64,000 nucleotides of DNA from JAICYJ01 sp963737445. Lineage in GTDB: Bacteria > Actinomycetota > Thermoleophilia > Gaiellales > JAICJC01. Under the pieces are notes generated by a model. That model searched no databases and was not told the origin of the DNA. It saw only the letters and a list, made by a program, of their open reading frames with translations. A program made the position numbers and the translations under genes. Numbering within the stretch: the stretch's first letter is position 1; each line of letters opens with the position of its first letter. This document shows positions 17,358 through 26,390 of this stretch, piece by piece. Location of the stretch: contig CAVTSO010000015.1 in NCBI GenBank assembly GCA_963737445.1, positions 186,001 to 250,000 on the forward strand. Direction: 5' to 3'.

Positions 17358-20045
17358 ATGATGAGGCTCTCGGAGCCCGGGCCTGTCACGTCGGCACTGT
17401 CCGATTACGCGCCGGCCGCTCAAGGATTGACCTCCGCCGAAGCGGAGCATCGACTCCAGGTCGAGGGGCCGAACGAGCTGGTCAGCAACCGGCGGTCGCC
17501 ACTCCCGGGCGATGTGCTCAAGCAGCTGACCCACCCGCTCGCGCTGCTGCTCTGGCTCGCCGCCGCGCTTGCCTGGCCTACCAGCGGGCCGACGTTGGCG
17601 ATCGTGATCGTCGGCGTCATCGTTCTGAACGCTGCATTCGCGGTGCTGCAGGAGCGCCAAGCCGAACGGGCGGTCGAGGCGTTGCGCGCCTACCTGCCGG
17701 CGACATCCACGGTGATCCGCGACGGCCGTCGTCAGGTGGTCGAAGCACGGACGCTCGTTCCGAGCGATCTGCTCGCGATTGGCGAGGGCGATCGGATCTC
17801 GGCCGACGCACGGTTGGTCGCGGGCGGTGTCGAGGTCGACATGTCGGCGCTGACCGGCGAGTCAATGCCCGTCGAGCGTTCCGCCGTTCCGGTTCCACCA
17901 AACGCGGCTCCGCTGGAGGCGCCCAACCTCGTCTTCAGCGGCACGTCCTGCACAGCCGGCGAGGCGCTGGCCGTGGTCTCGGCAACGGGCATGGCGACCC
18001 AGCTCGGCCGCGTCGCAACCCTAACCGAGGGGGTCAAGCGTGAGGCGAGCCCGCTCGAGAAACAGGTGAACCGAGTGGCATGGCTGATCTCGCTGGTCGC
18101 GATTCTTGCCGCGCTCGCTTTCGTACCGATCGGCATCCTGGCCGGCCTCAGCCCGGCGCAAGCTGGTGTGTTCGCGATCGGGCTGCTGGTGGCCAATGTC
18201 CCCGAAGGGCTTCTGCCGACCATCACGCTCGCCCTGGCGACCGGCGTGCGGGTGCTGGCGCGCAAAGGGGCGCTGGTGAAACGGCTGAGCGCTGTGGAGA
18301 CACTGGGCAGTGCGAGCGTGATCTGCACCGACAAGACCGGAACGCTGACCCGCAACCGGATGCGGGTCACCGAGCTGTGGACGCCGTCTGGAACCGTCGC
18401 GGTCGATCCACAGACGTCGCTGCCGATCGGGCCTTCGTCGAAAGATGCGCTCGCTCTCGTCCAGGCCGCGGCGCGGTGTTCAAATGCCCAGCTGGTCACG
18501 GCAGACGAGGGAAGCGGGGATGCGACCGAGGTCGCGCTCCTGCTGGCCGCCCGTGGGATGGGCGCCGAGACGTCCGCCGAGCTTCGCGCGAGCCGTCGGC
18601 GCCGTCAGTACGCGTTCGACACCGCCTTGCGAATGATGTCGACCGTGGACGAGAGCGACTCCCGGCTGACCCTGTACACCAAGGGCGCCCCCGAGGAGGT
18701 GCTGGCGCGGTGTGTCGGGCTGGACAGCCACACACGCGAGGCTGTTGATGCCGCTGTCACCGAGTACGCCGGTCGGGGGCTGCGGGTACTGGCAGTCGCG
18801 AGGCGCGACCTCGGCGCCACGATCCCCGATCGACGTGACGAGGCCGAGGTGGGGCTGACCTTGATCGGGCTGGCGGCGATGTTCGACCCACCGCGCGCGG
18901 AGGTCGCCGACGCGGTCCGGGACTGTCACCGAGCCGGGATCCGCATCATCGTCGTCACCGGCGACCACGGCCTGACGGCCGCGGAGATCGCCCGGCAAGT
19001 CGGCATCCTCTCCGGGCCACCGACCATTGTGACGGGGGACGAGCTGGCCGGCATGCACGACGATGAGCTCGAGCAGGTGCTACGGAAGTCCCGCCAGCTG
19101 ATCTTCGCCCGAAGCTCTCCCGACACCAAGCTGCGCATCGCACAGGCACTTCGGCGACTGGGCGAGGTGGTCGCAATGACCGGCGATGGCGTCAACGACG
19201 CTCCCGCCCTGCGGCGTGCGGACATCGGGGTGGCGATGGGCCTCTCAGGAACCGACGTGGCCAAGGAGGCGGCGACGATGGTGCTGACCGACGATAACTT
19301 CGCCGGGGTGGTCACCGCCGTTCGCGAAGGCCGACGAGTCTACGACAACGTCCGCAAATTCATTCTCTACGTCTTCGCCCACGCCACGCCCGAGGTGGTT
19401 CCCTTCCTGTGCTTCGCCCTCGGCGGGGGAGCGATCCCCTTGCCGCTGACCGTGCTTCAGATCCTGGCCATCGACCTGGGCACGGAGACGCTGCCGGCGC
19501 TCGCACTGGGGCGGGAACCCGCCGAGCCCGGTCTGATGGATCGTGCTCCGCGGCCGGCCGGCCAGGGCATCGTGCAGCGGTCGATGCTCACCAGAGCGTG
19601 GCTGGTGCTGGGGATGACGTCGGCCGTTCTGGTGATGGCCGCCTTCTTCTTCGTCCTGCTGCGTGCGGGCTGGCATCCTGGCGACGCGACCGGCGCCGGC
19701 GCCCCGCTGCATCACGCTTGGCAGCAGGCGACAACCATGACCTTCGTCGGCATCGTGGCCTGTCAGATCGGCACCGCGATGGCCGCCCGAACCGACCGCG
19801 CCTCGCTCCGGTCGATCGGCGTGTTCTCGAACAGGCTGCTGATCTGGGGGATCGGATTCGAGATTGTCTTCACGGCGGCATTGCTGTACGTCCCGCCGCT
19901 ACGCGATGTATTCGGCATGGCGACTCCGCCGCCCGAGGCCTTCCTCGTCGTTCTCCCGTTTCCGATCGTCGTCTGGGGTGTCGACGAGCTGCGGAGGCTG
20001 CGGATCCGCCGGACTGTGGGACATCCCGGCACTGTGCTTCCGTAG
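17358..20045 (+). CDS. Cation-transporting P-type ATPase (P2 type)
   Basis: About 895 residues. N-terminal cation-ATPase domain (GLTSAEAEHRLQVEGPNEL), actuator TGES in ALTGESMPVE, membrane motif VANVPEGLLPTITLALA, DKTGTLTRN, then TGDGVNDAPALRRADIGVAMG and a C-terminal cation-ATPase membrane domain. PEGLLPTIT is typical of Ca2+- or Na+/K+-type pumps, clearly different from the Mg-type pump at 9376. Starts at 17358 or 17361 fit the homology; neither has a clear ribosome binding site, and the frame is open further upstream. It is divergent from the phosphoketolase operon. Confidence 0.9.
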   Translation: MMRLSEPGPVTSALSDYAPAAQGLTSAEAEHRLQVEGPNELVSNRRSPLPGDVLKQLTHPLALLLWLAAALAWPTSGPTLAIVIVGVIVLNAAFAVLQERQAERAVEALRAYLPATSTVIRDGRRQVVEARTLVPSDLLAIGEGDRISADARLVAGGVEVDMSALTGESMPVERSAVPVPPNAAPLEAPNLVFSGTSCTAGEALAVVSATGMATQLGRVATLTEGVKREASPLEKQVNRVAWLISLVAILAALAFVPIGILAGLSPAQAGVFAIGLLVANVPEGLLPTITLALATGVRVLARKGALVKRLSAVETLGSASVICTDKTGTLTRNRMRVTELWTPSGTVAVDPQTSLPIGPSSKDALALVQAAARCSNAQLVTADEGSGDATEVALLLAARGMGAETSAELRASRRRRQYAFDTALRMMSTVDESDSRLTLYTKGAPEEVLARCVGLDSHTREAVDAAVTEYAGRGLRVLAVARRDLGATIPDRRDEAEVGLTLIGLAAMFDPPRAEVADAVRDCHRAGIRIIVVTGDHGLTAAEIARQVGILSGPPTIVTGDELAGMHDDELEQVLRKSRQLIFARSSPDTKLRIAQALRRLGEVVAMTGDGVNDAPALRRADIGVAMGLSGTDVAKEAATMVLTDDNFAGVVTAVREGRRVYDNVRKFILYVFAHATPEVVPFLCFALGGGAIPLPLTVLQILAIDLGTETLPALALGREPAEPGLMDRAPRPAGQGIVQRSMLTRAWLVLGMTSAVLVMAAFFFVLLRAGWHPGDATGAGAPLHHAWQQATTMTFVGIVACQIGTAMAARTDRASLRSIGVFSNRLLIWGIGFEIVFTAALLYVPPLRDVFGMATPPPEAFLVVLPFPIVVWGVDELRRLRIRRTVGHPGTVLP

Positions 20046-20149
20046 TTTCCCCCGCCCATGATCGCACAGTTCCCCGATGTCGGCGAACCAGCGGTTGGCG
20101 GACAGTGGGTGCAGCAACGCATTGTCCACCTAGACGAAAGGAAGCGGTT

Positions 20150-21604
20150 ATGTCGGTCGTATCCTCGGGCGAGCAGACGTCCCGCCCAAAGCTCAAGCGG
20201 TCGCTGGGTCTGTCGATGGCGACAGCGCTGGTGATCGGGAACATGGTCGGCTCCGGGGTGTTTGGACTGCCTTCCGCACTTGCGAGCGTCGGCCCGATCT
20301 CACTGCTTGCATGGGTGATCACGGGCGCCGGCGCAATCCTGCTGGCACTCGTGTTCGCCAACCTCGGTCGTGCCTACCCGCAGACGGGTGGCCCGTACGT
20401 CTATGCGCGTCGGGCTTTCGGCGACTTCGCCGGGTTCTGGACGGCGTGGGGTTACTGGATCGCCGCCTGGGCCGGCAACGCCGCCATCGCGGTCATCTTC
20501 GTTAGCTATGCAACCGTGTTCTGGCCCAGCCTGGGCACCAATAACCTGCTGGCGTTCGCGGTCGGCCTGACGCTGATCTGGGCGCTCACACTTGTAAACG
20601 TCGCCGGCGTGCGCGAGTCGGGCGTCATCACGCTGGTGACGACGGTGCTGAAGTTCGTGCCGGTGCTGCTGATCGGCCTGATCGGCCTGTTCTACATGCA
20701 CAGCGGCAACTTCTCTCCGGTCGACCCGCACCACGCGAGCCTGGCTGGTCACTGGCACGCGATCTCGTTCGCGGCCACGCTCACGCTGTGGGCCTTCATC
20801 GGCCTCGAGTCGGCGACCGTGCCGGCCGAGGAGGTCAAGGATCCGGAGCGGACGCTGCCGCGCGCGACCATGTTCGGCACCGTCGCTACCACCCTCCTCT
20901 ACATCCTCGCCACCGTGTCGATCATGGGCGTGATCCCCGCGTCGACGCTGGCGAACTCGAACGCGCCGTTCGCGGATGCGGCCCAGCAGATCTTCGGATC
21001 GTCGGTGCTGGGTGTGTCGCCGGCCAAGCTGGTGGCCGCCGTGGCGATGATCTCCACGCTGGGCGCGCTCAACGGCTGGATCCTGATCCAGGGACGTGTG
21101 CCTCTCGCCGCAGCCCAGGACGGGCTGTTCCCGAAGGCCTTCGCCCAGGTCAGCGGCACCCGCAAGACCCCGGTCGTCGGGCTGGTGGCCTCGTCGGTGC
21201 TGCTGAGCGCACTGATGGGCATGAACTACCAGTCGTCGCTGTCGGACATGTTCGTCAAGATCATCGTCCTGGCAACGATCACCACGCTGGTGCCCTACGC
21301 CTTCTCGGCGGGGGCGCAGCTGATGCTGATGTTCAGGGATCCGGAGCGGTTCAGCGGCCGGCGCCTGGCGCTCGACGCGACCATCGCCGTGCTGGCCTTC
21401 GCCTACTCCTTCTGGATGGTGTACGGCGCGGGCGAGACCTACATCGCGCAGGGCTTCCTGCTCCTGCTGGCCGGAATCCCCATCTACATCTGGATCAAGT
21501 GGCGACAGTCCGAGGCCATCACCGCCATCCCGGTGGAGCCGCTGGCGATCACGTCCAACGGCGTGGCCGCACCTGAGCGGACGCCGGTTGGAGCCGGACG
21601 ATGA
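20150..21604 (+). CDS. Basic amino acid antiporter, APC family (ArcD-like)
   Basis: 484 residues with about 12 membrane helices. The N-terminal helix 1 glycine motif GNMVGSGVFGLP and the conserved YPQTGGPYVYARRAFG block identify the APC superfamily; WAFIGLESATVPAEEVKDPERT is typical of arginine/ornithine or arginine/agmatine exchangers. Start 20150 has GAAAGGAAG at 20136-20144. Its stop overlaps the arginine deiminase start (ATGA), which strongly supports arginine-in, ornithine-out exchange. Confidence 0.92.
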   Translation: MSVVSSGEQTSRPKLKRSLGLSMATALVIGNMVGSGVFGLPSALASVGPISLLAWVITGAGAILLALVFANLGRAYPQTGGPYVYARRAFGDFAGFWTAWGYWIAAWAGNAAIAVIFVSYATVFWPSLGTNNLLAFAVGLTLIWALTLVNVAGVRESGVITLVTTVLKFVPVLLIGLIGLFYMHSGNFSPVDPHHASLAGHWHAISFAATLTLWAFIGLESATVPAEEVKDPERTLPRATMFGTVATTLLYILATVSIMGVIPASTLANSNAPFADAAQQIFGSSVLGVSPAKLVAAVAMISTLGALNGWILIQGRVPLAAAQDGLFPKAFAQVSGTRKTPVVGLVASSVLLSALMGMNYQSSLSDMFVKIIVLATITTLVPYAFSAGAQLMLMFRDPERFSGRRLALDATIAVLAFAYSFWMVYGAGETYIAQGFLLLLAGIPIYIWIKWRQSEAITAIPVEPLAITSNGVAAPERTPVGAGR

Positions 21605-22881
21605 CCAGCGTCGATACGACGGCCACATCGGCCGTCCAGACCATGGGGGGCGCATCCAGCGCCCCCCAGCTGGGCGTCCACTCCGAGGTGGGGGTGCTGC
21701 GAACGGTGCTGGTGCACCGACCCGGCCTCGAGCTGGAGCGGCTGACTCCGCGCAACAAGGACGACCTGCTGTTCGACGACGTGCTGTGGGTCAAGCGCGC
21801 CCGGCAGGAGCACGACGCCTTCTGCGACGCGCTGGCCGAGCGCGGCGTGCAGGTGCTCGAGGTACGGCACCTGCTGGCCGAGACGATCGAGCAGCTGGAC
21901 GTTCGATCGAACCTGCTCGATCGCACCATCACTGCAGCCGGGCAGGGAGCGCGGCTGGGAGCGGCGCTGCGCGAGTGGCTGGACACGCTTCCGGCCACGG
22001 AGCTGGCGGAGCGCCTGATCGGCGGCGTCGCCTACGACGAGCTGCCGTTCGACGCCACCGCGCTCAGCTCGATCGCGCGGCGAGGCGATTTCGTGCTCGC
22101 CCCACTGCCCAACCATCTGTTCACTCGCGACACATCGGCCTGGGTATACGAGGGCGTCTGCGTCAACCACATGGCCAAGCCGGCGCGGGTGCGGGAGGCG
22201 CTGCACCTGGACGCGATCTACAGCCACCATCCGTACTTCGTCGATGCCGAGTTCCCGCGCTGGAGCGACGCCCGGCCCGACGACCCGTCTCTCGAGGGCG
22301 GGGACGTGCTGGTGATCGGCAACGGCTGCGTGCTGGTCGGCATGGGCGAGCGGACGCGACCGGCCGCCGTCGAGGAGTTGGCCGACCGGCTGTTCGCTGC
22401 GGAGGCGGCCAGGCTGGTGATCGCCCTCGACCTGCCCGAGCGGCGCTCCGCGATGCACCTTGACACCGTCATGACCATGGTCGACCGCGACGCGTTCACG
22501 ATCTACCCGGACGTTCGCGCCGGCCTGACCGCATACGAGCTTCGGTCAGGCGCACACGGCACCACCGCCGAGCGTGCGGCCGACGCGATGACGAGCATCG
22601 CTGCCGCCATCGACGTGCCCAAGCTGCGACTGTTCGAGACCGGCGGGGATCGTTTCGAAGCCGAGCGAGAGCAATGGGACGATGGCAACAACGTGCTCGC
22701 AGTCGCCCCCGGGGTGGTCGTCGCCTATGAGCGCAACGTCGCGACCAACACCGCGCTTCGGCGCGAGGGCGTCGAGGTGATCACGATCGCCGGGTTTGAG
22801 CTCGGCCGCGGCCGCGGCGGCCCGCGCTGCATGAGCTGCCCGATCATCCGCGACGCGGTCGAGAACGGAGCGTCGTCATGA
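21601..22881 (+). CDS. arcA: Arginine deiminase
   Basis: Hydrolyses arginine to citrulline and ammonia, first step of the arginine deiminase pathway. 426 residues. Family blocks: GVHSEVGVLRTVLVHRPG, FDDVLWVKRARQEHD, PLPNHLFTRDTSAW, EGGDVLVIGNG, HLDTVMTMVD and the C-terminal RGGPRCMSCP with catalytic Cys about 410. It is coupled by 4-nt overlaps to the antiporter and to arcB. The reaction also raises pH through ammonia. Confidence 0.97.
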   Translation: MTSVDTTATSAVQTMGGASSAPQLGVHSEVGVLRTVLVHRPGLELERLTPRNKDDLLFDDVLWVKRARQEHDAFCDALAERGVQVLEVRHLLAETIEQLDVRSNLLDRTITAAGQGARLGAALREWLDTLPATELAERLIGGVAYDELPFDATALSSIARRGDFVLAPLPNHLFTRDTSAWVYEGVCVNHMAKPARVREALHLDAIYSHHPYFVDAEFPRWSDARPDDPSLEGGDVLVIGNGCVLVGMGERTRPAAVEELADRLFAAEAARLVIALDLPERRSAMHLDTVMTMVDRDAFTIYPDVRAGLTAYELRSGAHGTTAERAADAMTSIAAAIDVPKLRLFETGGDRFEAEREQWDDGNNVLAVAPGVVVAYERNVATNTALRREGVEVITIAGFELGRGRGGPRCMSCPIIRDAVENGASS

Positions 22882-23885
22882 CGACCGTCACCGACCTGCG
22901 AGGACGGAGCTTCCTGACCCTGGCCGAGTTCACCCCCGACGAGCTGACATACCTGCTCGACCTGGCCGCGCAGCTCAAGGCCGATCGGCGGGAGGGACGC
23001 GAGGAGCAGAAGCTCACAGGCAAGACCATCGCCCTGATCTTCGAGAAGGACTCGACCCGGACCCGGTGCGCGTTCGAGGTGGCCGCGTACCACCAGGGCG
23101 CGCACGTGACCTACCTCGGCCCCACCGGATCGCACATCGGCCACAAGGAGACGGTCAAGGACACCGCGCGCGTGCTCGGCCGTATGTACGACGCGATCGA
23201 GTACCGAGGTTTCGGGGAATCGGTCGCCGATGAGCTCGCCCGCTGGGCCGGTGTGCCGGTCTACAACGGGCTCACCGACGAGTGGCACCCAACTCAGATC
23301 CTGGCCGACTTCCTGACGCTCCGCGAGCACATCGCAAAGCCGCTGTCCGAAGTGTCGTTCTGCTACATGGGTGACGCGCACGCCAACATGGCCGACTCCT
23401 ACCTCGTGGGAGCAGCCAAGATGGGCATCGATCTGCGGATCGCAAGTCCCAGGGCGCTGTGGCCGCGCGACGAGGTCGTCCACCTGGCAAGGGACATCGC
23501 CGAGAGCACCGGCGCCACGATCACCATCACCGAGGACGTCGAGCACGCGGTCGCAGGAACGGATGCCATCGCCACCGACGTGTGGGTGTCGATGGGCGAG
23601 CCGGAGCAGGTGTGGGCGGAGCGCATCGAGCTGCTCAGGCCCTATCAGGTCAACGCCACTGCGTTGGCGCTGAGCGGTAACCCCGACGTCAAGTTCATGC
23701 ACTGCCTGCCGGCGTTTCACAACCTCGACACCAGCGTCGGCGCGGAGATCCTTTCCCGGTCGGGGATGGATGCTCTGGAGGTGACCGACGAGGTGTTCGA
23801 GTCGCCGGCGTCGATCGTGTTCGACGAGGCCGAGAACCGGCTGCACACGATCAAGGCCGTGCTCGTGGCCACGCTCGGAGCCTGA
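22878..23885 (+). CDS. arcB: Ornithine carbamoyltransferase (catabolic)
   Basis: 335 residues. In this context it runs catabolically: citrulline plus phosphate to ornithine and carbamoyl phosphate. Carbamoyl-phosphate motif STRTRCAFE (in KDSTRTRCAFEVAAYHQGA), GPTGSHIGHKE, and the ornithine loop HCLPAFHN are intact. The start overlaps the arcA stop and carbamate kinase begins 2 nt after its stop. The catabolic assignment rests on the operon. Confidence 0.96.
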   Translation: MTTVTDLRGRSFLTLAEFTPDELTYLLDLAAQLKADRREGREEQKLTGKTIALIFEKDSTRTRCAFEVAAYHQGAHVTYLGPTGSHIGHKETVKDTARVLGRMYDAIEYRGFGESVADELARWAGVPVYNGLTDEWHPTQILADFLTLREHIAKPLSEVSFCYMGDAHANMADSYLVGAAKMGIDLRIASPRALWPRDEVVHLARDIAESTGATITITEDVEHAVAGTDAIATDVWVSMGEPEQVWAERIELLRPYQVNATALALSGNPDVKFMHCLPAFHNLDTSVGAEILSRSGMDALEVTDEVFESPASIVFDEAENRLHTIKAVLVATLGA

Positions 23886-23886
23886 C

Positions 23887-24864
23887 GTGCGCGTCGTTGT
23901 CGCTCTCGGCGGGAACGCGCTGCTGCGCCGCCACCAGCCGCTGACGGCGGAGAACCAGCGCGAGAACGTCCGCATCGCCTGCGAGGCACTCGCTCCTGTG
24001 GCGGCCGAGCACGAGCTCGTGATCTCACACGGCAACGGACCCCAGGTCGGGCTGCTCGCACTCCAGGGCTCAGCGTACGGCGAGGTCGAGACATACCCCC
24101 TGGACGTGCTCGACGCCCAGACCGAGGGCATGATCGGGTACCTGATCGAGCAGGAGCTCGGCAACCTGCTGCCGTGGGAGACCCCGATCGCCACCCTCCT
24201 GACAATGATCGAGGTCGACCCCGCCGACCCGGCATTCGACCATCCGACGAAGCCGATCGGGCCGGTCTACGACCGTGACCAGGCGGAACGCCTTGCACAC
24301 AGCAAGGGCTGGTCGTTCCGCCCCGACGGTGACGGCGTCCGACGCGTCGTGCCCTCGCCACGGCCCCAGCGCATCATCGGACTGCGGCCGATCGAATGGC
24401 TGATCGAACGCGGCTGCGTCGTCATCTGCGCCGGCGGCGGCGGCATCCCGACCATGTACACGAACGACCCGTCACCGGCCGGGCGACGTCTCGTCGGCAT
24501 CGAAGGCGTGATCGACAAGGATCACGCAAGCGCCCGCCTGGCTGCAGACATCGACGCCGACATGCTGGTGATCGCCACCGACGTCGACGCCCTCTACCTC
24601 GACTGGGGTGAGCCGAACCAGCGAGCCGTGACATGGGCCAACCCGGCTGCGCTCTCAGACCATGCCTTCTCCGAAGGCTCCATGGGACCCAAGGTACAGG
24701 CGGCGTGTGCGTTCGCGCAGACCCCGGGCAGGACCGCCGCGATCGGCCAGCTCAAGGACGTTGGCGCGATGCTTCGCGGCGAGGCGGGCACGATCGTCAG
24801 CCTCGACACTGCCGGGCTGGAGTACACCCCACGCCAGGCGTCGAGCCGCAGCGGAACTTCATAG
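23887..24864 (+). CDS. arcC: Carbamate kinase
   Basis: Makes ATP from carbamoyl phosphate and ADP. 325 residues from a GTG start. Motifs: VVALGGNALL at the N-terminus, SHGNGPQVGLLALQ, CAGGGGIPT and GVIDKDHASARLAADI, ATDVDALY, GSMGPKVQAA. Last gene of the arginine deiminase operon; with arcA and arcB it yields one ATP per arginine without respiration. Confidence 0.97.
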   Translation: MRVVVALGGNALLRRHQPLTAENQRENVRIACEALAPVAAEHELVISHGNGPQVGLLALQGSAYGEVETYPLDVLDAQTEGMIGYLIEQELGNLLPWETPIATLLTMIEVDPADPAFDHPTKPIGPVYDRDQAERLAHSKGWSFRPDGDGVRRVVPSPRPQRIIGLRPIEWLIERGCVVICAGGGGIPTMYTNDPSPAGRRLVGIEGVIDKDHASARLAADIDADMLVIATDVDALYLDWGEPNQRAVTWANPAALSDHAFSEGSMGPKVQAACAFAQTPGRTAAIGQLKDVGAMLRGEAGTIVSLDTAGLEYTPRQASSRSGTS

Positions 24865-24920
24865 CGTCGGCCATATCGCCGATACCGAGCCTGCGGCGAG
24901 CCCCTACGCCCCGTCGCGGA

Positions 24921-24942
24921 AGACCCGCGGACAGACCCGCGG
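24921..24942. repeat. 10-bp direct repeat, 12-bp period
   Basis: AGACCCGCGG occurs at 24921-24930 and again at 24933-24942, between arcC and the broken small gene. It may be chance or a tandem regulator site. Confidence 0.25.
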
Positions 24943-24985
24943 CTACCCGGATGACCGACCACCCCTGGCCGAGGATCATGCCGGC

Positions 24986-25232
24986 ATGGGAGCGGCACTC
25001 CTCACAACGTCAACGGATCACCAGCCCTGCTTCCTCGCGTCACGCGCGAATGACGGGATCGAGGTCTCGCTGCTGTGGTGGCCCGGCGATGAACCACGTC
25101 GTCGTTGCGGTGGTCGACACCAAGACGAACGACATATTCCAGGTCAAGGCGGCCGGGCGATCGGAAATGGATGTGTTTCATCACCCGTTCGCCTACGCAC
25201 CGGCCGCGGACTTCGAGCATTTGGCGGCTTGA
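24986..25232 (+). pseudogene. Frameshifted paralogue of the 80-aa protein at 5507
   Basis: The first half from ATG 24986 encodes DGIEVSLLWWPGD; the second half, in the next frame, encodes NHVVVAVVDTKTND and MDVFHHPFAYAPAADFEHLAA. Skipping the single G at 25091 joins them into an uninterrupted 81-residue protein that aligns end to end with the product of 5507-5749. It is either a recent pseudogene or a functional gene with a sequencing insertion. Confidence 0.7.
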
Positions 25233-25261
25233 GCACAATCCGACGGCCCGTCGATGGCGCC

Positions 25262-25340
25262 GTTGGCCGCGGCGGCTTCACCGGCGCCTCCTGGGCTCGG
25301 TCAGCCAGGATTGCGCCTCTTATGCACACTGCCCGGTCGC
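25262..25340 (+). pseudogene. Remnant of a universal stress protein C-terminus
   Basis: Across two frames this stretch encodes GRGGFTG and then LLGSVSQDCASYAHCPV, the ATP-binding and C-terminal segment of the USPs at 1992, 25502 and 30408. No start or N-terminal half is present. The 25233-25501 gap holds nothing else I recognise apart from the palindrome at 25451. Confidence 0.55.
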
Positions 25341-25450
25341 GTCGTCCGATGATCGATCCCAACGGATCGAACGATGCTCAGCCCAGCGTCGCACCATCGT
25401 CCTGACTCGATGCATACGGCTCTGCCGGTGCGGAAAAACACGGACACGAG

Positions 25451-25468
25451 ATCGGAGTCGTCTCCGAT
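25451..25468. promoter_or_regulatory. Inverted repeat upstream of USP gene
   Basis: ATCGGAG-TCGT-CTCCGAT, 7-bp arms, 33 nt before the USP start at 25502. The position fits an operator or 5'-UTR hairpin. It is not a match to the mycobacterial DosR box. Confidence 0.3.
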
Positions 25469-25501
25469 GACGATCCCCATCGAAGCGCCGATCATGGGGG
25501 C

Positions 25502-25930
25502 ATGATTGTTGTCGGCATTGATGGCTCGGAGGGCGCGGCGCGAGCGTTGGAGTTCGCGGCGAAGGAGGCGACGCTGCGGAGACGCGGACTGCGTGTCGTG
25601 GCCGTTTGGCACGTCCCGATGCCAGCGTACTCGGGGGGAATGCTGGCCCCATCCTTCCCGATTGATGAGTTCGAGCACTCGATGAGGGCCGCGGCCGACC
25701 GTCAGGTGTCGGAGATCCTCGCCGGGTACCCCGATCTATCGCACGAGCTTGTGGTCCAAGAGGGCAACGCTGCCCATGTCCTGCTTCAGCAGTCGAGTGG
25801 AGCGGACATGCTTGTGCTCGGCTCGCGCGGCCTGGATGGGTTCCGCGGGCTGCTGCTCGGCTCCGTCGGGCAGCAATGCGCACACCACGCGACCTGCCCG
25901 GTGGTCATCGTGCCGCCCGCGGGCGGCTGA
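25502..25930 (+). CDS. Universal stress protein, single UspA domain
   Basis: 142 residues, MIVVGIDGSEGAARALEF at the N-terminus and an intact nucleotide motif GSRGLDGFRGLLLGS near the C-terminus. Close relative of the USPs at 1992 and 30408. Followed 13 nt later by a receiver-like gene and then, convergently, the sensor kinase, which suggests it belongs to the same response. Confidence 0.9.
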   Translation: MIVVGIDGSEGAARALEFAAKEATLRRRGLRVVAVWHVPMPAYSGGMLAPSFPIDEFEHSMRAAADRQVSEILAGYPDLSHELVVQEGNAAHVLLQQSSGADMLVLGSRGLDGFRGLLLGSVGQQCAHHATCPVVIVPPAGG

Positions 25931-25943
25931 ACGGCGCCCCGGT

Positions 25944-26381
25944 ATGGCACCGCTGACTGGGATCCGAAACGCGACGTCGGTCATCATCGCCGACCGCCGA
26001 GACTTCGACCGATTGGCGCTCGAGATGCTCTGCCAGCATCATCCGGATCTGGCAGTTGTCGCCAGCGTCTCGTCGATCTCAGACGCCGTTCGTGCGCTCG
26101 GCCGCGTCGAACATGGATTGGTGCTGGTCGGGCGCCAGCTCCTTGCTACGAATGGGCCAAAGTCCGTCGCGCGGCTACGGGAGGCCGGCGCCGCGCGCAT
26201 TGTGCTCGTCGGGACCGGTGAGCCGAATCAGGGGCAGCTGGAGGCGATGCGAGTGGGAGCCGACGGAGCTCTTCAGCGTGATGGGGAGGCGACAGCCCAG
26301 CTGGGAGTGCTGGCCGGCGAGTCGGGCACGGTGCCTCGCTGGGTCGACGGCCCGGCCGACACGCCACACCCGGAAGGCTAG
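25944..26381 (+). CDS. Degenerate receiver-like protein
   Basis: 145 residues with the alternating strand/helix layout of a response-regulator receiver: SVIIADRRDFDRLAL, then DLAVVASVSSISDAVRAL, HGLVLVGRQLLATNGPKSV, ARIVLVGTGEPNQGQLEA, MRVGADGALQRDGE. The strand-3 position that carries the phosphorylated Asp reads LVGR, so Asp appears replaced, and the conserved Lys of strand 5 is also missing. No output domain follows. It may be a phosphorylation-independent pseudo-receiver acting by protein contact. Convergent with the histidine kinase gene. Confidence 0.6.
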   Translation: MAPLTGIRNATSVIIADRRDFDRLALEMLCQHHPDLAVVASVSSISDAVRALGRVEHGLVLVGRQLLATNGPKSVARLREAGAARIVLVGTGEPNQGQLEAMRVGADGALQRDGEATAQLGVLAGESGTVPRWVDGPADTPHPEG

Positions 26382-26390
26382 CTTCGACGG

